A stretch of DNA of 44,446 nt, from positions 1 to 44,446 of the forward strand of contig NZ_NRRN01000029.1 in assembly GCF_016583625.1 (NCBI RefSeq). Direction: 5' to 3'. Every line of letters begins with the position of its first letter. Position 1 is the stretch's first letter. The DNA is from Halorhodospira abdelmalekii (GTDB taxonomy: Bacteria; Pseudomonadota; Gammaproteobacteria; Nitrococcales; Halorhodospiraceae). Positions 16,640 through 25,800 of the stretch are shown piece by piece. Made by a program: the position numbers and the translations under genes. The notes below the pieces were generated by a model that saw nothing but the letters and a program-made list of their open reading frames with translations, searched no databases and was not told the origin of the DNA.

Positions 16640-19600
16640 GTGACGGAACCACCCCTCCATCTTGGTGAGCAGAGCGACGACGAGGCCCCGCTGCTGGTCG
16701 GTGTGGCGGCCTCTGCCGGTGGCCTGGAGGCGTTGCGTGAGCTGTTGCGCCATCTGCCCGAAGAGTGTGATCTGGCGATCATCGTCGCGCAGCACCTCTC
16801 GCCCCACCATCGCAGTATCCTGCCCGAACTGCTAGCCGCCGAGGCCAAGCTGACCGTCTGTGCCGCCGAAGATGGCGCGCTGATTGTGCCCGGGACGGTC
16901 TACGTCACTCCCTCGAATAACGATGTGATCGTCGAAGAGGGGCGGATTCGCCTGCTGCCGCCGCCCGATCGCATCATGCCGAAACCCTCGGCCGATCGCC
17001 TCTTTCGCTCGCTGGCCGCCGAGCGTGCCGAGTCGTGTGCCGGTGTTGTGCTCTCTGGCACCGGCAGCGATGGCGCGGCTGGGGTGCGGGCGATCAAGGC
17101 CGCTGGCGGCGTCGTCTTCGTCCAAGAGCCGAAGACTGCGCTCTACGACGGGATGCCGCGCGCTGCCCTCGATACCGGCTGTGCCGATGCTGTGCCGACG
17201 CTCGCCGGTATCGCCGAGCGCCTCTGCTGGTTGGCTGCTGGCGCGCTGCAGGCCGAGGAGGTCATCACCGGCGGCGATGCCCTTGAGCGGATCATGCAGC
17301 GAGTCTACCGCGACCGGCGCATGGATCTGAGCGCTTACCGCGAGCCGACCGTGCAGCGGCGCCTGCACCGGCGCTTAGTCGCCACCGGCAGCCCCGATCT
17401 TGAAGCCTACGAGCGGCTGCTGGTCGAGGACGAGAGCGAGATGGATCGGCTCTGCCGCGAGTTGCTGATCTCGGTGACCGAATTCTTCCGCGACCGGCCC
17501 GCTTTCCAAGCGTTGCAGCGGGTGCTTGAGTCAATGGTCCAGCACCGCACCTGCGGTCATGAACTGCGGGTCTGGGTGCCGGGGTGCGCAACGGGTGAGG
17601 AGGCTTACTCCATCGGAATCCTGCTCGCTGAAGCGCTCGGTGAGCAGCGTTCAAACTACTCGATACAGATCTTTGCCACCGATCTCGATGAGGAGGCGCT
17701 GAACGAGGCGCGCCTCGGTCTCTATCCGGCCGGTGCCGTACACGATCTGCCGCGGCATCTGGTTGAGAAGTACTTTACCCGCGAGGCGGGCCAGGTACGG
17801 GTCGTTAAGTTGCTGCGCGAGATGATGGTCTTTGCCCGGCAGGATCTGCTCAACGATCCGCCCTTTACCCGCCTCGATCTAATCAGCTGCCGCAACGTGT
17901 TGATCTACATGCGCCCTGAGACGCAGCACCGACTCCTTGAGCTCTTCCACTACGCACTGCGCCAATCGGGGCGGCTCTTTCTCGGGCGGGCTGAAGGCGT
18001 CAGTGGCCGCGACTACCTCTATACACCGCTCGATTCGACGCAGCGGCTCTATCAGCGGCGCAGCGATGTACAGTCGATGCAGCCGCACTTTGGCGGCGGC
18101 CAGCGCCGGCACGGCGGTACGGCCGTTGGGGCAGGGGGTGCGCAGGCGGGGCGGCGGAAGAGCCAGCAGGGGCTCATCGAGCGGGTCGCCGAGGCGACGA
18201 TGCAAGCCTACGCCCCGCCGAGCGTCCTCGTCGATGCCTCCGGGACGGTGGTGCGCAGCGATCGTGCCTCCCCGTATATGGGCTTGCCCGATGGCGAGAT
18301 TAACCTCGGGGCGCAGTCGATGGTCTGCGAGGAGCTGCGCTCCGATTTTGTCACCCTGTTGGCGCGCAGCCACCGCGAAGGCTGTGTTCAGGAGGGCAGC
18401 CCGGTTGCCGTCGCTGGAATGGATCACCGCGTGCGACTGCGTGTGGTACCGGTCTCCGGTGCCGGTTCCGGCGATGCCGTGCACTACCTGGTCTTCTTCG
18501 AGCCGGTCGCCGTCGCCATCGACCCGCAGTTCGCGATCGCCGATGCCGACGATGCGGCACAGCGCGTCATCGAGGTGCTGCAGGCGGAGCTGACCGCAAC
18601 CCGCGAACACCTCAACATCATCACCGAGGAGCTCGAACGCGCCAATCAAGAGCTGCAGTCGACCAACGAGGAGCTGCAGTCGTCGAACGAAGAGCTGCAA
18701 TCGACCAACGAAGAGCTTGAGACGAGCAACGAGGAGCTGCAGTCGACCAACGAAGAGTTGACAACGGTCAACGAAGAGCTGAACCGTCGCAGCGAGGAGC
18801 TTTCGGCCGCCTACGACGATCTTAACAACGTCATGGACAGTCTCGGCGATCCGCTGCTGGTGCTCGACGATCAGCTCTGCATCAAGCAGATCAATAGCGC
18901 CGCGCGCTGCTTCTTCGGCCTTGAAGGCGAACGCCTCGGTATGCCGATCACGATGATCAGCACCAAGCTCGGCGTCGACGGTTTGGTCGAGCGCGTGCAG
19001 CGGGTCTTGCGGCAGGGGGCGCCGCAGGAGGAGCAGATCGACGTCGCGGGCGAGGGCTTTCTGTTGCGCCTGCACCCCTACCGCGATCATCACGGGCGGA
19101 TCTGTGGCTGTGTCCTCTTTATGGTCAATCAAAGTGGGGTGATTCGCGCCGAGCAGGGGTTGCGTGAGACTCAGGCGCGGTTGGTTGGGGTGTTGCGCCA
19201 CGCCCCGCTGCTCGCCGCCTTTACCGCCGAAGATGGCCGCTTCCGCTTTGTCAATCCGGCCTTTGAGCGCTTCTTCCAGCTCGATCCGGGGGCGGCCCTG
19301 GACAGCGTCCCGCACGAGGTGTTGCCGGCCGAGGCGGCCGATGAGTTGCTTGCTGGCGATCACGAGGCGCGCGAGACGCTAGGCTCGTCGGTGGTCGAGC
19401 GCAGCCTGACGGTCAATGGCCGCGAGCGGCGGCTGTGGATCTACCGCATCCCGATCTTGGTCGACCCTGATAGCGGCGAGCTCGATATCGTCTGCACCCT
19501 CGCCCTGGAGGTCACCGAGTGGTGGCAGGCGGTCTCGCAGGCCCGTTTGCAGGCGCAGGCGCTTGATTCGGCCTCCGAGGGGATGGTGCTGACCGATGCC

Positions 19601-21157
19601 ACCGCCGACGATCACCCGATCATCTACTGCAACCGCGCCTTTACCGAGCTGACCGGCTACACCGCCGACGAGATCTACGGCGAGAACTGCCGCATCTTGC
19701 AGGGGCCGGAGACCGACGCCGATGCCAAAGTCGTGCTGCGCGACGCCCTGCAGCGCCAAGAGGCCGTCGAGGTCACCCTGATCAACTACCGCAAAGACGG
19801 CAGCACCTTCCCGAACCATTTGCGGATTACCCCGATTCGCGATGAGCAAGGGCAGGTGACCCACTACTTAGGCATTCAGACCGATGTCAGTGCAGCCGAG
19901 AAGGCGCGGCATGAACTGCTGCAGGCGAAGGCCGAAGCCGAGGCGGCCAGCCTTGCTAAGACCGAGTTCCTCTCCTCGATGAGCCACGAGCTGCGCACCC
20001 CGCTCAACGCCATCCTCGGCTTCACGCAGCTGCTACGCGGCGACGGCGAGCCCGATGCCGAGACTCGGCAGCGCTACTACCAGCACGTCCTCCACGCGGG
20101 CTGGTTTCTGCGCGATCTGGTCAACGAGGTGCTTGATCTGGCGCGGATTGAGGCCGGGCAGCTCGCGGTTCACCCGGAGCCTCGGGCGCTGGCGCCGCTC
20201 ATTGAACAGTGCATCGCCTTTGTCTGGGCCGATTCGCAGGCGAGCGAGATCAAGATCGAGACGCAGCTTGATGAGGCGGCGTGGGTCGAGGTCGATCCGG
20301 TGCGTGCCCGGCAGATCTTCACGAACTTGCTCTCCAATGCGGTGAAATACAACCGCCGTGGTGGTGCGGTGACGCTGACGGTCCGCTGCGAGGAGAGTGG
20401 CTGGGTCACGGTCGATGTCACCGACACCGGCTACGGGATCGACGCCGAGCGGCAGCAGCGCCTCTTTCGCCCCTTTGAACGTCTCGGGCAGGAGCGCAGC
20501 ACCATTGAGGGCAGCGGGATCGGCCTGGTCGTCTCGCAACACTTAGCGCAGCTGATGGGCGGGCGGCTGCGGTTGCACCGCAGTGCTCCGGGCGAGGGGA
20601 GCACCTTCCGGCTGCAGTTGCCGCGGGCTGCGCCGCCGGCGCTACGCAGCGAGCCGGAGCGGCCCGCAGCCGGGTCTCCAGGGCAGTCTCCGGGGCAGTC
20701 TCCAAGGACAGGTCCCAGTGCGGCGGTAGGCAGCACTGCTGAGGCTGGTGCGGGCGCGGCGGCAGAGGGCACCACGGAGCCCCTGATCCGGGTCCTCTAC
20801 GTCGAGGACAACGAGCTGAATATGACCTTGGTGCGCGGGCTGATCCGGCGGCGGAGCAACGTCGAGCTGATCGAGGCGGCGACCGGCGCCGAAGGCATTG
20901 CTGCTGCGCAGCGGGAGGCGCTCGACCTGATCCTGCTCGATTTGCATCTGCCCGATATGACCGGCTTCGATATCATGGCCGCACTGCGCGAGTCGGGCGC
21001 TGCTGACGGCATCCCGGTGGTGGCGGTCAGCGCCGATGCCTTAGAGCAGCAGCAGGAGCGGGCGCGGCGCGAGGGCTTTAGTGAGTACCTGGTGAAGCCG
21101 TTCCGGCTTGAAGATCTAGAGCGGCTGCTGGTGGTGGCGCGTGAGCCGGGCGTCTGA
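16640..21157 (+). CDS. CheB-CheR-PAS-PAS-LOV hybrid histidine kinase with receiver domain
   Basis: 1505 residues, a multi-domain signalling protein. CheB methylesterase at about 15-205 keeps the catalytic triad Ser25 (SAGG), His52 (QHLSP) and Asp144 (GTGSDG). CheR methyltransferase at about 215-475 has TEFFRD, VPGCATGEEAYS, SCRNVLIY. A Pro/Gly-poor linker follows, then a coiled coil of seven-residue repeats (about 670-715). Two PAS domains (about 730-840, 845-975) precede a LOV-type domain (about 975-1090) with GENCRILQG (Cys1017), NYRKDG (Asn1049), FPN (Asn1059) and GIQTDV (Gln1080). HisKA (MSHELRTPLN, His1116), HATPase (NLLSNAVKYN, DTGYGID) and a receiver (LILLDLHLPDM, Asp1434) complete it. 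The GTG start at 16640 has GAAGG upstream. It is monocistronic and probably a light-responsive regulator; its output partner is unknown. Confidence 0.93.
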   Translation: MTEPPLHLGEQSDDEAPLLVGVAASAGGLEALRELLRHLPEECDLAIIVAQHLSPHHRSILPELLAAEAKLTVCAAEDGALIVPGTVYVTPSNNDVIVEEGRIRLLPPPDRIMPKPSADRLFRSLAAERAESCAGVVLSGTGSDGAAGVRAIKAAGGVVFVQEPKTALYDGMPRAALDTGCADAVPTLAGIAERLCWLAAGALQAEEVITGGDALERIMQRVYRDRRMDLSAYREPTVQRRLHRRLVATGSPDLEAYERLLVEDESEMDRLCRELLISVTEFFRDRPAFQALQRVLESMVQHRTCGHELRVWVPGCATGEEAYSIGILLAEALGEQRSNYSIQIFATDLDEEALNEARLGLYPAGAVHDLPRHLVEKYFTREAGQVRVVKLLREMMVFARQDLLNDPPFTRLDLISCRNVLIYMRPETQHRLLELFHYALRQSGRLFLGRAEGVSGRDYLYTPLDSTQRLYQRRSDVQSMQPHFGGGQRRHGGTAVGAGGAQAGRRKSQQGLIERVAEATMQAYAPPSVLVDASGTVVRSDRASPYMGLPDGEINLGAQSMVCEELRSDFVTLLARSHREGCVQEGSPVAVAGMDHRVRLRVVPVSGAGSGDAVHYLVFFEPVAVAIDPQFAIADADDAAQRVIEVLQAELTATREHLNIITEELERANQELQSTNEELQSSNEELQSTNEELETSNEELQSTNEELTTVNEELNRRSEELSAAYDDLNNVMDSLGDPLLVLDDQLCIKQINSAARCFFGLEGERLGMPITMISTKLGVDGLVERVQRVLRQGAPQEEQIDVAGEGFLLRLHPYRDHHGRICGCVLFMVNQSGVIRAEQGLRETQARLVGVLRHAPLLAAFTAEDGRFRFVNPAFERFFQLDPGAALDSVPHEVLPAEAADELLAGDHEARETLGSSVVERSLTVNGRERRLWIYRIPILVDPDSGELDIVCTLALEVTEWWQAVSQARLQAQALDSASEGMVLTDATADDHPIIYCNRAFTELTGYTADEIYGENCRILQGPETDADAKVVLRDALQRQEAVEVTLINYRKDGSTFPNHLRITPIRDEQGQVTHYLGIQTDVSAAEKARHELLQAKAEAEAASLAKTEFLSSMSHELRTPLNAILGFTQLLRGDGEPDAETRQRYYQHVLHAGWFLRDLVNEVLDLARIEAGQLAVHPEPRALAPLIEQCIAFVWADSQASEIKIETQLDEAAWVEVDPVRARQIFTNLLSNAVKYNRRGGAVTLTVRCEESGWVTVDVTDTGYGIDAERQQRLFRPFERLGQERSTIEGSGIGLVVSQHLAQLMGGRLRLHRSAPGEGSTFRLQLPRAAPPALRSEPERPAAGSPGQSPGQSPRTGPSAAVGSTAEAGAGAAAEGTTEPLIRVLYVEDNELNMTLVRGLIRRRSNVELIEAATGAEGIAAAQREALDLILLDLHLPDMTGFDIMAALRESGAADGIPVVAVSADALEQQQERARREGFSEYLVKPFRLEDLERLLVVAREPGV
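18649..18780 (+). repeat. 21-bp repeats encoding a heptad coiled coil
   Basis: About six copies of a 21-bp unit encode a seven-residue ELQSTNE-type repeat that forms a signalling coiled coil between the CheR and PAS parts of the hybrid kinase. Such a stretch is normal in CheB/CheR fusion proteins. Confidence 0.85.
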
Positions 21158-21202
21158 TAGGCCCGCTAGCGAAGCGTTTGATAGGGCCGCTAGCAAAGCG
21201 TT
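21155..21202 (+). repeat. 24-bp tandem duplication
   Basis: Two copies (21155-21178 and 21179-21202), differing at about two positions, start at the stop codon of the kinase gene. The start of a third partial copy (tgacac) supplies part of the -35 hexamer of the tRNA-Leu promoter. Confidence 0.85.
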
Positions 21203-21230
21203 TGACACCTCCCAGCGGCCGCATTACTAT
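21202..21230 (+). promoter_or_regulatory. Sigma70 promoter of tRNA-Leu
   Basis: TTGACA at 21202-21207 and TACTAT at 21225-21230 with an ideal 17-bp spacer. Transcription would start near 21237, about 24 nt before the tRNA. Confidence 0.75.
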
Positions 21231-21260
21231 AGCCGCCACATCGCATCCGTGATGTGGTGT

Positions 21261-21347
21261 GCCGAGGTGGCGAAATTGGTAGACGCGCTAGCTTCAGGTG
21301 CTAGTGGGGGAAACCCCGTGGAGGTTCGAGTCCTCTCCTCGGCACCA
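21261..21347 (+). tRNA. tRNA-Leu (CAG)
   Basis: An 87-nt class II tRNA with encoded CCA. The acceptor arm pairs GCCGAGG with CCTCGGC, discriminator A. The anticodon stem CTAGC/GCTAG encloses TTCAGGT, giving anticodon CAG. A long variable arm (TGGGGGAAACCCCG) and the GGTTCGAGTCC T-arm confirm tRNA-Leu. Confidence 0.97.
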
Positions 21348-21505
21348 AATGCCTTTTAGATCGTATGCTCCCGACCCTCCGGTTTGCCCCCCGCTCTGTC
21401 GGCCTCTTCGGCTTGTCGGCCCCTTCGGCCATGCTGTCGTTCGCCCTCTTGTCTGCGCGCAATACCACTCCGCGAAAGAGCATCCCCCAAGGCAGCGGCT
21501 CAAGC

Positions 21506-21631
21506 CCGCAGAGCAGCGGTTCGGCTCCGCAAAGCAGCGCCCCGACTTCGCAAAGTAGCGGCTCAGTTCCGCACAGCAGCGGCCCGATCCTGCAGTGCAG
21601 TGGTCCGAACCCGCACAGCAGCGGCCCGCGA
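21506..21631 (+). repeat. 21-bp degenerate tandem repeat, six copies
   Basis: Six units of 21 bp (starting at 21506, 21527, 21548, 21569, 21590 and 21611), consensus close to ccgcaaagcagcggcccgact, fill most of the 342-bp gap between tRNA-Leu and rnr. An open frame runs across it as a PQSSGSA-type repeat, but I do not consider it a gene. The remainder of the gap shows no clear terminator. Confidence 0.8.
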
Positions 21632-21689
21632 ATCAGCAGCCCCCCTATACCCGCCCGAGCTTTTCGCTCAGGCCTGAAGGAAATATTGT

Positions 21690-24104
21690 ATGGCGAAACG
21701 TCCCACTAAGCCGCCCCGCCGCGACCCCTACCAGGAGCGCGAGCAGGCGAAGTACGACAACCCTATCCCGAGCCGCGAATACCTGCTCGAACTGTTGAGT
21801 GCCCATGGGCGCCCACTCGGGCGGCGCGAGATCGCTGAGGCGCTGGAGCTAGAGAGCCCCGAACAGCACGAGGCGCTGCGCCGGCGGCTGCGGGCGATGG
21901 AGCGCGACGGGCAGCTGGTGCGCAATCGCCGCCGCGGCTATTTGGTGGTCGATCACCGCGAGTTGGTGCGCGGGCGGGTCATCGGCCGCCCCGACGGTGC
22001 CGGCTTTTTGATGCCCGACGGTGCCGCTGACGGCACGGGCGGGCGGGCCGCGGCGGGGCGCGGCGGTACATCGCGCATCTCGCTCTCGCCGCGGCAGATG
22101 CGCAGCCTGCTCCACTCCGATCGCGCCGTAGTGCGGGTGACCGGGTGTGACGAGCAGGGGCAGCCGGTCGGTGAGTTGGTCGAGATCCTTGAGCGCGGCA
22201 ATCGACAGATTACCGGGCGCTTCTTCGAAGAGCACGGCGTCGGCTTTCTGGTCCCGGAGAACAAACGCCTCCACCAAGACGTGCTGCTCAGCGCCGATGG
22301 CCGCGGCGGTGCCGAGGATGGCGAGTTGGCGGTCGCCGAGATTCTGGCTCAGCCCACCGCACGACGCCAGCCGATCGGCCGCATCGTCCGGGTCCTCGGG
22401 CGCAGCATCGATGTCGGTGAAGAGGACGAGGTCGCAGCGCGTATCCACGGCGTGCCGATCGAGTGGCCGGACGGCGTCGAAGCCGAGGCGGCGCGTTTTG
22501 GCGCCGAGGTGGGTGAGGCCGATCACGCCGCCCGCACCGACCTGCGCCACCTGCCCCTGCTGACCATCGACGGCGCCGACGCCAAAGACTTCGACGACGC
22601 CCTCTACTGCGAGCCGACGGCGAAGGGGTGGCGGTTGCTCGTCGCCATCGCCGATGTCTCGCACTACGTCCGCCCCGGCAGTGCGCTCGATGCCGAAGGG
22701 CGCACGCGCGGCAACTCGGTCTACTTCCCGCGCTCGGTCGTGCCGATGCTCCCCGAGACGCTCTCTAACGGCCTCTGCTCGCTCAATCCGCACGTCGATC
22801 GGCTCTGTATGGTCTGCGACGTCCTCCTGCAGGGCAACGGCAAGATCCTCCGCTCGCGCTTCTATCGCGGGGTGATGCGCTCGGCGGCCCGCCTGACCTA
22901 CGACCAGGCCGCCGCGGCGATCGTCGACGGCAACGAACGGGTGCGGGGGGCGCTCGAGGCGCCGATCTTAAAGCAGCTCGAGAGCCTGCATCGGCTCTAT
23001 CAGACGCTGCGCCAAGCGCGCGAGCGGCGTGGGGCGATCGACTTCGACACCACCGAGACGGCGATGCGCTTCGATGAGCGCGGCCGGGTCGTCGCCGTCG
23101 AGCCGACGGTGCGCAACGACTTCCACCGCACCGTCGAAGAGTGCATGATCACCGCCAACGTCTGTGCGGCGAAGTTTCTCGGTAAGCACAAGGTGCCGGG
23201 GCTCTACCGGGTGCACGAGCACCCGAACGAAGAGCGCCTTGAGAAGCTGCGCGGCTTCCTCGCCCAGGTTGGCCTCACCCTCGGCGGCGGTGACGCCCCG
23301 AGCGGGCTCGACTACGCCGCGGTGATGGAGGCCGCCCGGCAGCGCCCCGATCGCCACCTGATCGAGACGGTGCTGCTGCGCTCGATGCAGGCCGCCGAGT
23401 ACCGCCCCGATAACGCCGGCCACTTCGGGCTGGCGCTTGAGGCCTACGCCCACTTTACCTCGCCGATCCGCCGCTACCCCGATCTCGTCGTCCACCGCGC
23501 CATCGGCCATATCCTCGACGGTCAGCGCGGGGCGAGCTTCCCGATGAGCCACCACGACTTGGTCACCCTCGGCGAGCACTGCTCGATGACCGAGCGGCGC
23601 GCCGACGAGGCGACTCGTGATGCCGCGATGACGCTCAAGTGCGAGTATCTGGCCGATCACCTCGGCGGGGAGTTCGAAGGGGTGATCGCCGCGGTGACCT
23701 CGTTCGGTCTCTTCGTACAGCTTGAGGGGGTCTACGTCGATGGTCTGGTCCACATCACCAACCTGGAGAGCGACTTCTTCCACTACGACCAGGTCGGACA
23801 CTGCTTGATCGGCGAGCGCACTGGCAAGGAGTACCGCCTCAGCGACCGCGTGCGGGTGCGTGTCGCCCGGGTCGATAAGGAGGAGCGCAAGATCGACCTG
23901 GAGATGCTTGCCCACCCACTGGCACGTCCGGGCAGCGGCGGCAAGGGCAGCGCTAGCAAGAGACGCGGCGCCAAGGGCAGCTCCAGCAAGGGCAGTTCTA
24001 GCAAGGGCGGCGGCGGTAAGGCTGGCGCTAGTGAAGGGGGTGGCGACCAGGAAGGCGGAGCCGCGCGCAAAGGGCGCAACCAAGGCGGCAGGCGCAAGCG
24101 TTGA
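21690..24104 (+). CDS. rnr: Ribonuclease R (3'-5' exoribonuclease)
   Basis: 804 residues. An N-terminal winged-helix segment (about 25-90, EYLLELLSAHGRPLGRREIAEAL), cold-shock domains, the RNB catalytic domain (about 250-600) and an S1 domain (about 650-745) come in the RNase R order. The active-site motif DGADAKDFDDALYC is at about 294-307, with the acidic residues that bind Mg2+, and HFTSPIRRYPDLVVHR is present. It degrades structured RNA, acting in mRNA decay and rRNA quality control. The last 55 residues are Ser/Gly/Lys-rich repeats (GSSSKGSSSKGGGG), consistent with the basic tail of RNase R but repeat-expanded; a Gly/Arg-rich insert also lies near residue 115. The ATG at 21690 has AAGGAAAT 6 nt upstream. 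rlmB overlaps by 4 nt. Confidence 0.95.
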   Translation: MAKRPTKPPRRDPYQEREQAKYDNPIPSREYLLELLSAHGRPLGRREIAEALELESPEQHEALRRRLRAMERDGQLVRNRRRGYLVVDHRELVRGRVIGRPDGAGFLMPDGAADGTGGRAAAGRGGTSRISLSPRQMRSLLHSDRAVVRVTGCDEQGQPVGELVEILERGNRQITGRFFEEHGVGFLVPENKRLHQDVLLSADGRGGAEDGELAVAEILAQPTARRQPIGRIVRVLGRSIDVGEEDEVAARIHGVPIEWPDGVEAEAARFGAEVGEADHAARTDLRHLPLLTIDGADAKDFDDALYCEPTAKGWRLLVAIADVSHYVRPGSALDAEGRTRGNSVYFPRSVVPMLPETLSNGLCSLNPHVDRLCMVCDVLLQGNGKILRSRFYRGVMRSAARLTYDQAAAAIVDGNERVRGALEAPILKQLESLHRLYQTLRQARERRGAIDFDTTETAMRFDERGRVVAVEPTVRNDFHRTVEECMITANVCAAKFLGKHKVPGLYRVHEHPNEERLEKLRGFLAQVGLTLGGGDAPSGLDYAAVMEAARQRPDRHLIETVLLRSMQAAEYRPDNAGHFGLALEAYAHFTSPIRRYPDLVVHRAIGHILDGQRGASFPMSHHDLVTLGEHCSMTERRADEATRDAAMTLKCEYLADHLGGEFEGVIAAVTSFGLFVQLEGVYVDGLVHITNLESDFFHYDQVGHCLIGERTGKEYRLSDRVRVRVARVDKEERKIDLEMLAHPLARPGSGGKGSASKRRGAKGSSSKGSSSKGGGGKAGASEGGGDQEGGAARKGRNQGGRRKR

Positions 24105-25048
24105 AGCAGCGCTCTCAGCACCCTCAGCGCTCTGGTAAGACCGGTAAGGATCGCCAGACTCGTAAGCCTGGCAAGCCTGGCAAGCCTGGCAAGCCTGGCC
24201 GGTCCGCTCAGCCGGAGCCGACGAAGGCGACCAGCCGGGAGTCGGGTGAGGCGCAAACAGCCGCCGCAGCCGCCACCACCGAGAGCCTGATCTACGGGCG
24301 CCACCCGGTGCGCGAGGTCGTCGCCTACGACCCGGCCGGGGTCACCGCGGTCTGGGTCGATGCCGCCGTGCGCTGCGACCCGCAGATCGCCCGACTGCTG
24401 GCCAAGCTAGAGCGCCAGCAGGTGCCGCTGCAGCGCACCTCGCGCCACGGCCTCGACGACTGGCTCAGCGGGGTCGGGCTCAGTGGTGCCAACCACCAAG
24501 GCATCGTCGTCAGCTACCGCGGGGCGCCGGTGCGCGGCGAAGGCGAACTCGCCGAACTGATCGAGCAGCACCCTGAGCCGCTGCTGCTCGTCCTCGACTG
24601 CGTTCAAGACCCGCACAACCTCGGCGCCTGTCTGCGCAGTGCCGCCGCCGCCGGCGCTGCCGGAGTGATTGCGCCGCGTGATCGCGCCGCGGCCCTCAGC
24701 CCGGCCGTCTACAAGGTGGCCGCTGGCGCGGTGCAGCGCATCCCCTTCTTCCAAGTCACCAACCTGGCGCGCACCCTGGCAACCCTGCAGGCGGCCGGGA
24801 TCTTCACCGTCGGGGCCGCCGGCGAGGCCGAGCGTACCCTCTACAGCCTCGATCTCTCCGGCCCACTGGCGCTGGTGTTAGGCGGCGAGGGCGAGGGGCT
24901 GCGCCGACTGACCCGCGAGCGCTGCGACTTCCTCGCCGCGGTGCCGATGCCGGGCGGCGTCGAGAGCTTGAACGTCTCGGTCGCTGCCGGGGTCTTCCTC
25001 TTCGAGGCGGTGCGCCAGCGCGGCGGCTATACCGAAGGCGGCACCTAG
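24101..25048 (+). CDS. rlmB: 23S rRNA (guanosine-2'-O)-methyltransferase RlmB
   Basis: 315 residues, a SpoU/TrmH-type methyltransferase with the family motifs LLVLDCVQDPHNLGACLRSA, LVLGGEGEGLRRL and GGVESLNVSVAAGVFLFE. It methylates G2251 of 23S rRNA in E. coli. The enzyme proper begins near residue 62 (SLIYGRHPVREV). The preceding part is a basic low-complexity tail containing KPG four times, encoded by the exact 9-bp repeat AAGCCTGGC at 24164-24199. The start is TTG at 24101, overlapping the rnr stop (TTGA), because no better in-frame start precedes the conserved region. The rnr-rlmB pairing is conserved in many gammaproteobacteria. Confidence 0.93.
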   Translation: MKQRSQHPQRSGKTGKDRQTRKPGKPGKPGKPGRSAQPEPTKATSRESGEAQTAAAAATTESLIYGRHPVREVVAYDPAGVTAVWVDAAVRCDPQIARLLAKLERQQVPLQRTSRHGLDDWLSGVGLSGANHQGIVVSYRGAPVRGEGELAELIEQHPEPLLLVLDCVQDPHNLGACLRSAAAAGAAGVIAPRDRAAALSPAVYKVAAGAVQRIPFFQVTNLARTLATLQAAGIFTVGAAGEAERTLYSLDLSGPLALVLGGEGEGLRRLTRERCDFLAAVPMPGGVESLNVSVAAGVFLFEAVRQRGGYTEGGT

Positions 25049-25112
25049 GTGTGGCACCCAAGTTTCGCACCCAAGTTTCGCACTTATGTGTGGCACCTAA
25101 GTGTGGCACCTA
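25049..25112 (+). repeat. Short imperfect tandem repeats after rlmB
   Basis: About five copies of a 12-14 bp unit of the type gtgtggcacctaa or gtttcgcacccaa immediately after the rlmB stop. No T-run or clear hairpin follows. Confidence 0.75.
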
Positions 25113-25190
25113 GTGAGGCCGTAACGCATCAGCCGAGGCGGCGGCTCTTCCTTATTGGGGCCGCTTTCGGGTAGACTCCACCGCTCACCG

Positions 25191-25258
25191 TAAGCCTTGC
25201 CTCACGGCTCCCTGGAGCGCTTCGATGGTGCTGCTTTTACCAGGGTGGCGGAGGCTTA
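25191..25258 (+). promoter_or_regulatory. Candidate structured leader of rpsF (S6:S18 autoregulation)
   Basis: Nested inverted repeats: TAAGCCT (25191-25197) pairs with AGGCTTA (25252-25258), enclosing CCCTGG (25210-25215) with CCAGGG (25240-25245). A CACCG lies just upstream at 25186-25190. It sits about 50 nt before rpsF. Known rpsF leaders bind the S6:S18 complex through a structured element with a CCG-containing bulge, so this is a plausible equivalent. I have not folded it. Confidence 0.45.
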
Positions 25259-25306
25259 TTGGGCGAGCGTCTGCTTGATACGCCCGATGATCCGAAAGGA
25301 GTAAAG

Positions 25307-25669
25307 ATGCGACACTACGAGATCGTCTTTATGGTCCACCCGGACCAAAGCGACCAGGTGCCTGCCATGGTCGAGCGCTACCGCAGCATTGTCGAGTCGA
25401 GCGGCGGCACCGTCCACCGCCTCGAAGATTGGGGGCGGCGCCAACTCGCCTACCCGATCAACAAGCTGATCAAGGCGCACTACGTGCTGATGAACGTCGA
25501 GTGCGGCAAAGAGGAGCTCGACGAGCTGACCTCGGCCTTCCGCTTCAACGACGCGGTGATTCGTAACCTCGTGCTCAATCGCGACGAGCCGGTCACCGAG
25601 CCCTCACCGCTGGCCAAGGGCAGCGAGCGCCGCGACGAGCGCCGCGAGACGGCGGACGAAGACGATTGA
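25307..25669 (+). CDS. rpsF: Small ribosomal subunit protein S6 (bS6)
   Basis: 120 residues. It begins [14 protein letters not shown] and contains [14 protein letters not shown] and [31 protein letters not shown], the S6 fold that pairs with S18 on the 30S platform. The C-terminal tail is acidic and basic ([13 protein letters not shown]), as in E. coli S6. The ATG at 25307 has AAAGGAG five nt upstream, a strong signal. It heads the conserved rpsF-rpsR-(membrane protein)-rplI-dnaB string. The gap to rpsR (131 nt) contains gtgcacc/gtgcaac short repeats. Confidence 0.97.
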   Translation: MRHYEIVFMVHPDQSDQVPAMVERYRSIVESSGGTVHRLEDWGRRQLAYPINKLIKAHYVLMNVECGKEELDELTSAFRFNDAVIRNLVLNRDEPVTEPSPLAKGSERRDERRETADEDD

Positions 25670-25800
25670 CCGCGCCGTACCCGACCGAGTGCGCCAGCCA
25701 GTGCACCCGCTAGGTGTACGGATCGAGCGCTCAGCCATCAGTTAAGTGCACCAGCAGGTGCAACGAGTGCAACAGGTAGCAGCAAGTAGAGGAGCTCACC

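Noticed and set aside
17879-19363. 494-codon minus-strand frame opposite the hybrid kinase, with LFVGRLQLLV-like repeats
   Set aside because: The repeats are the reverse reading of the coiled-coil repeats in the true gene.
21365-21709. 114-codon plus-strand frame with a PQSSGSA-type repeat
   Set aside because: It arises from the 21-bp intergenic tandem repeat, has no ribosome site and overlaps the start of rnr.
22968-24083. 371-codon minus-strand frame opposite rnr
   Set aside because: Antisense shadow of RNase R; no recognisable domain.
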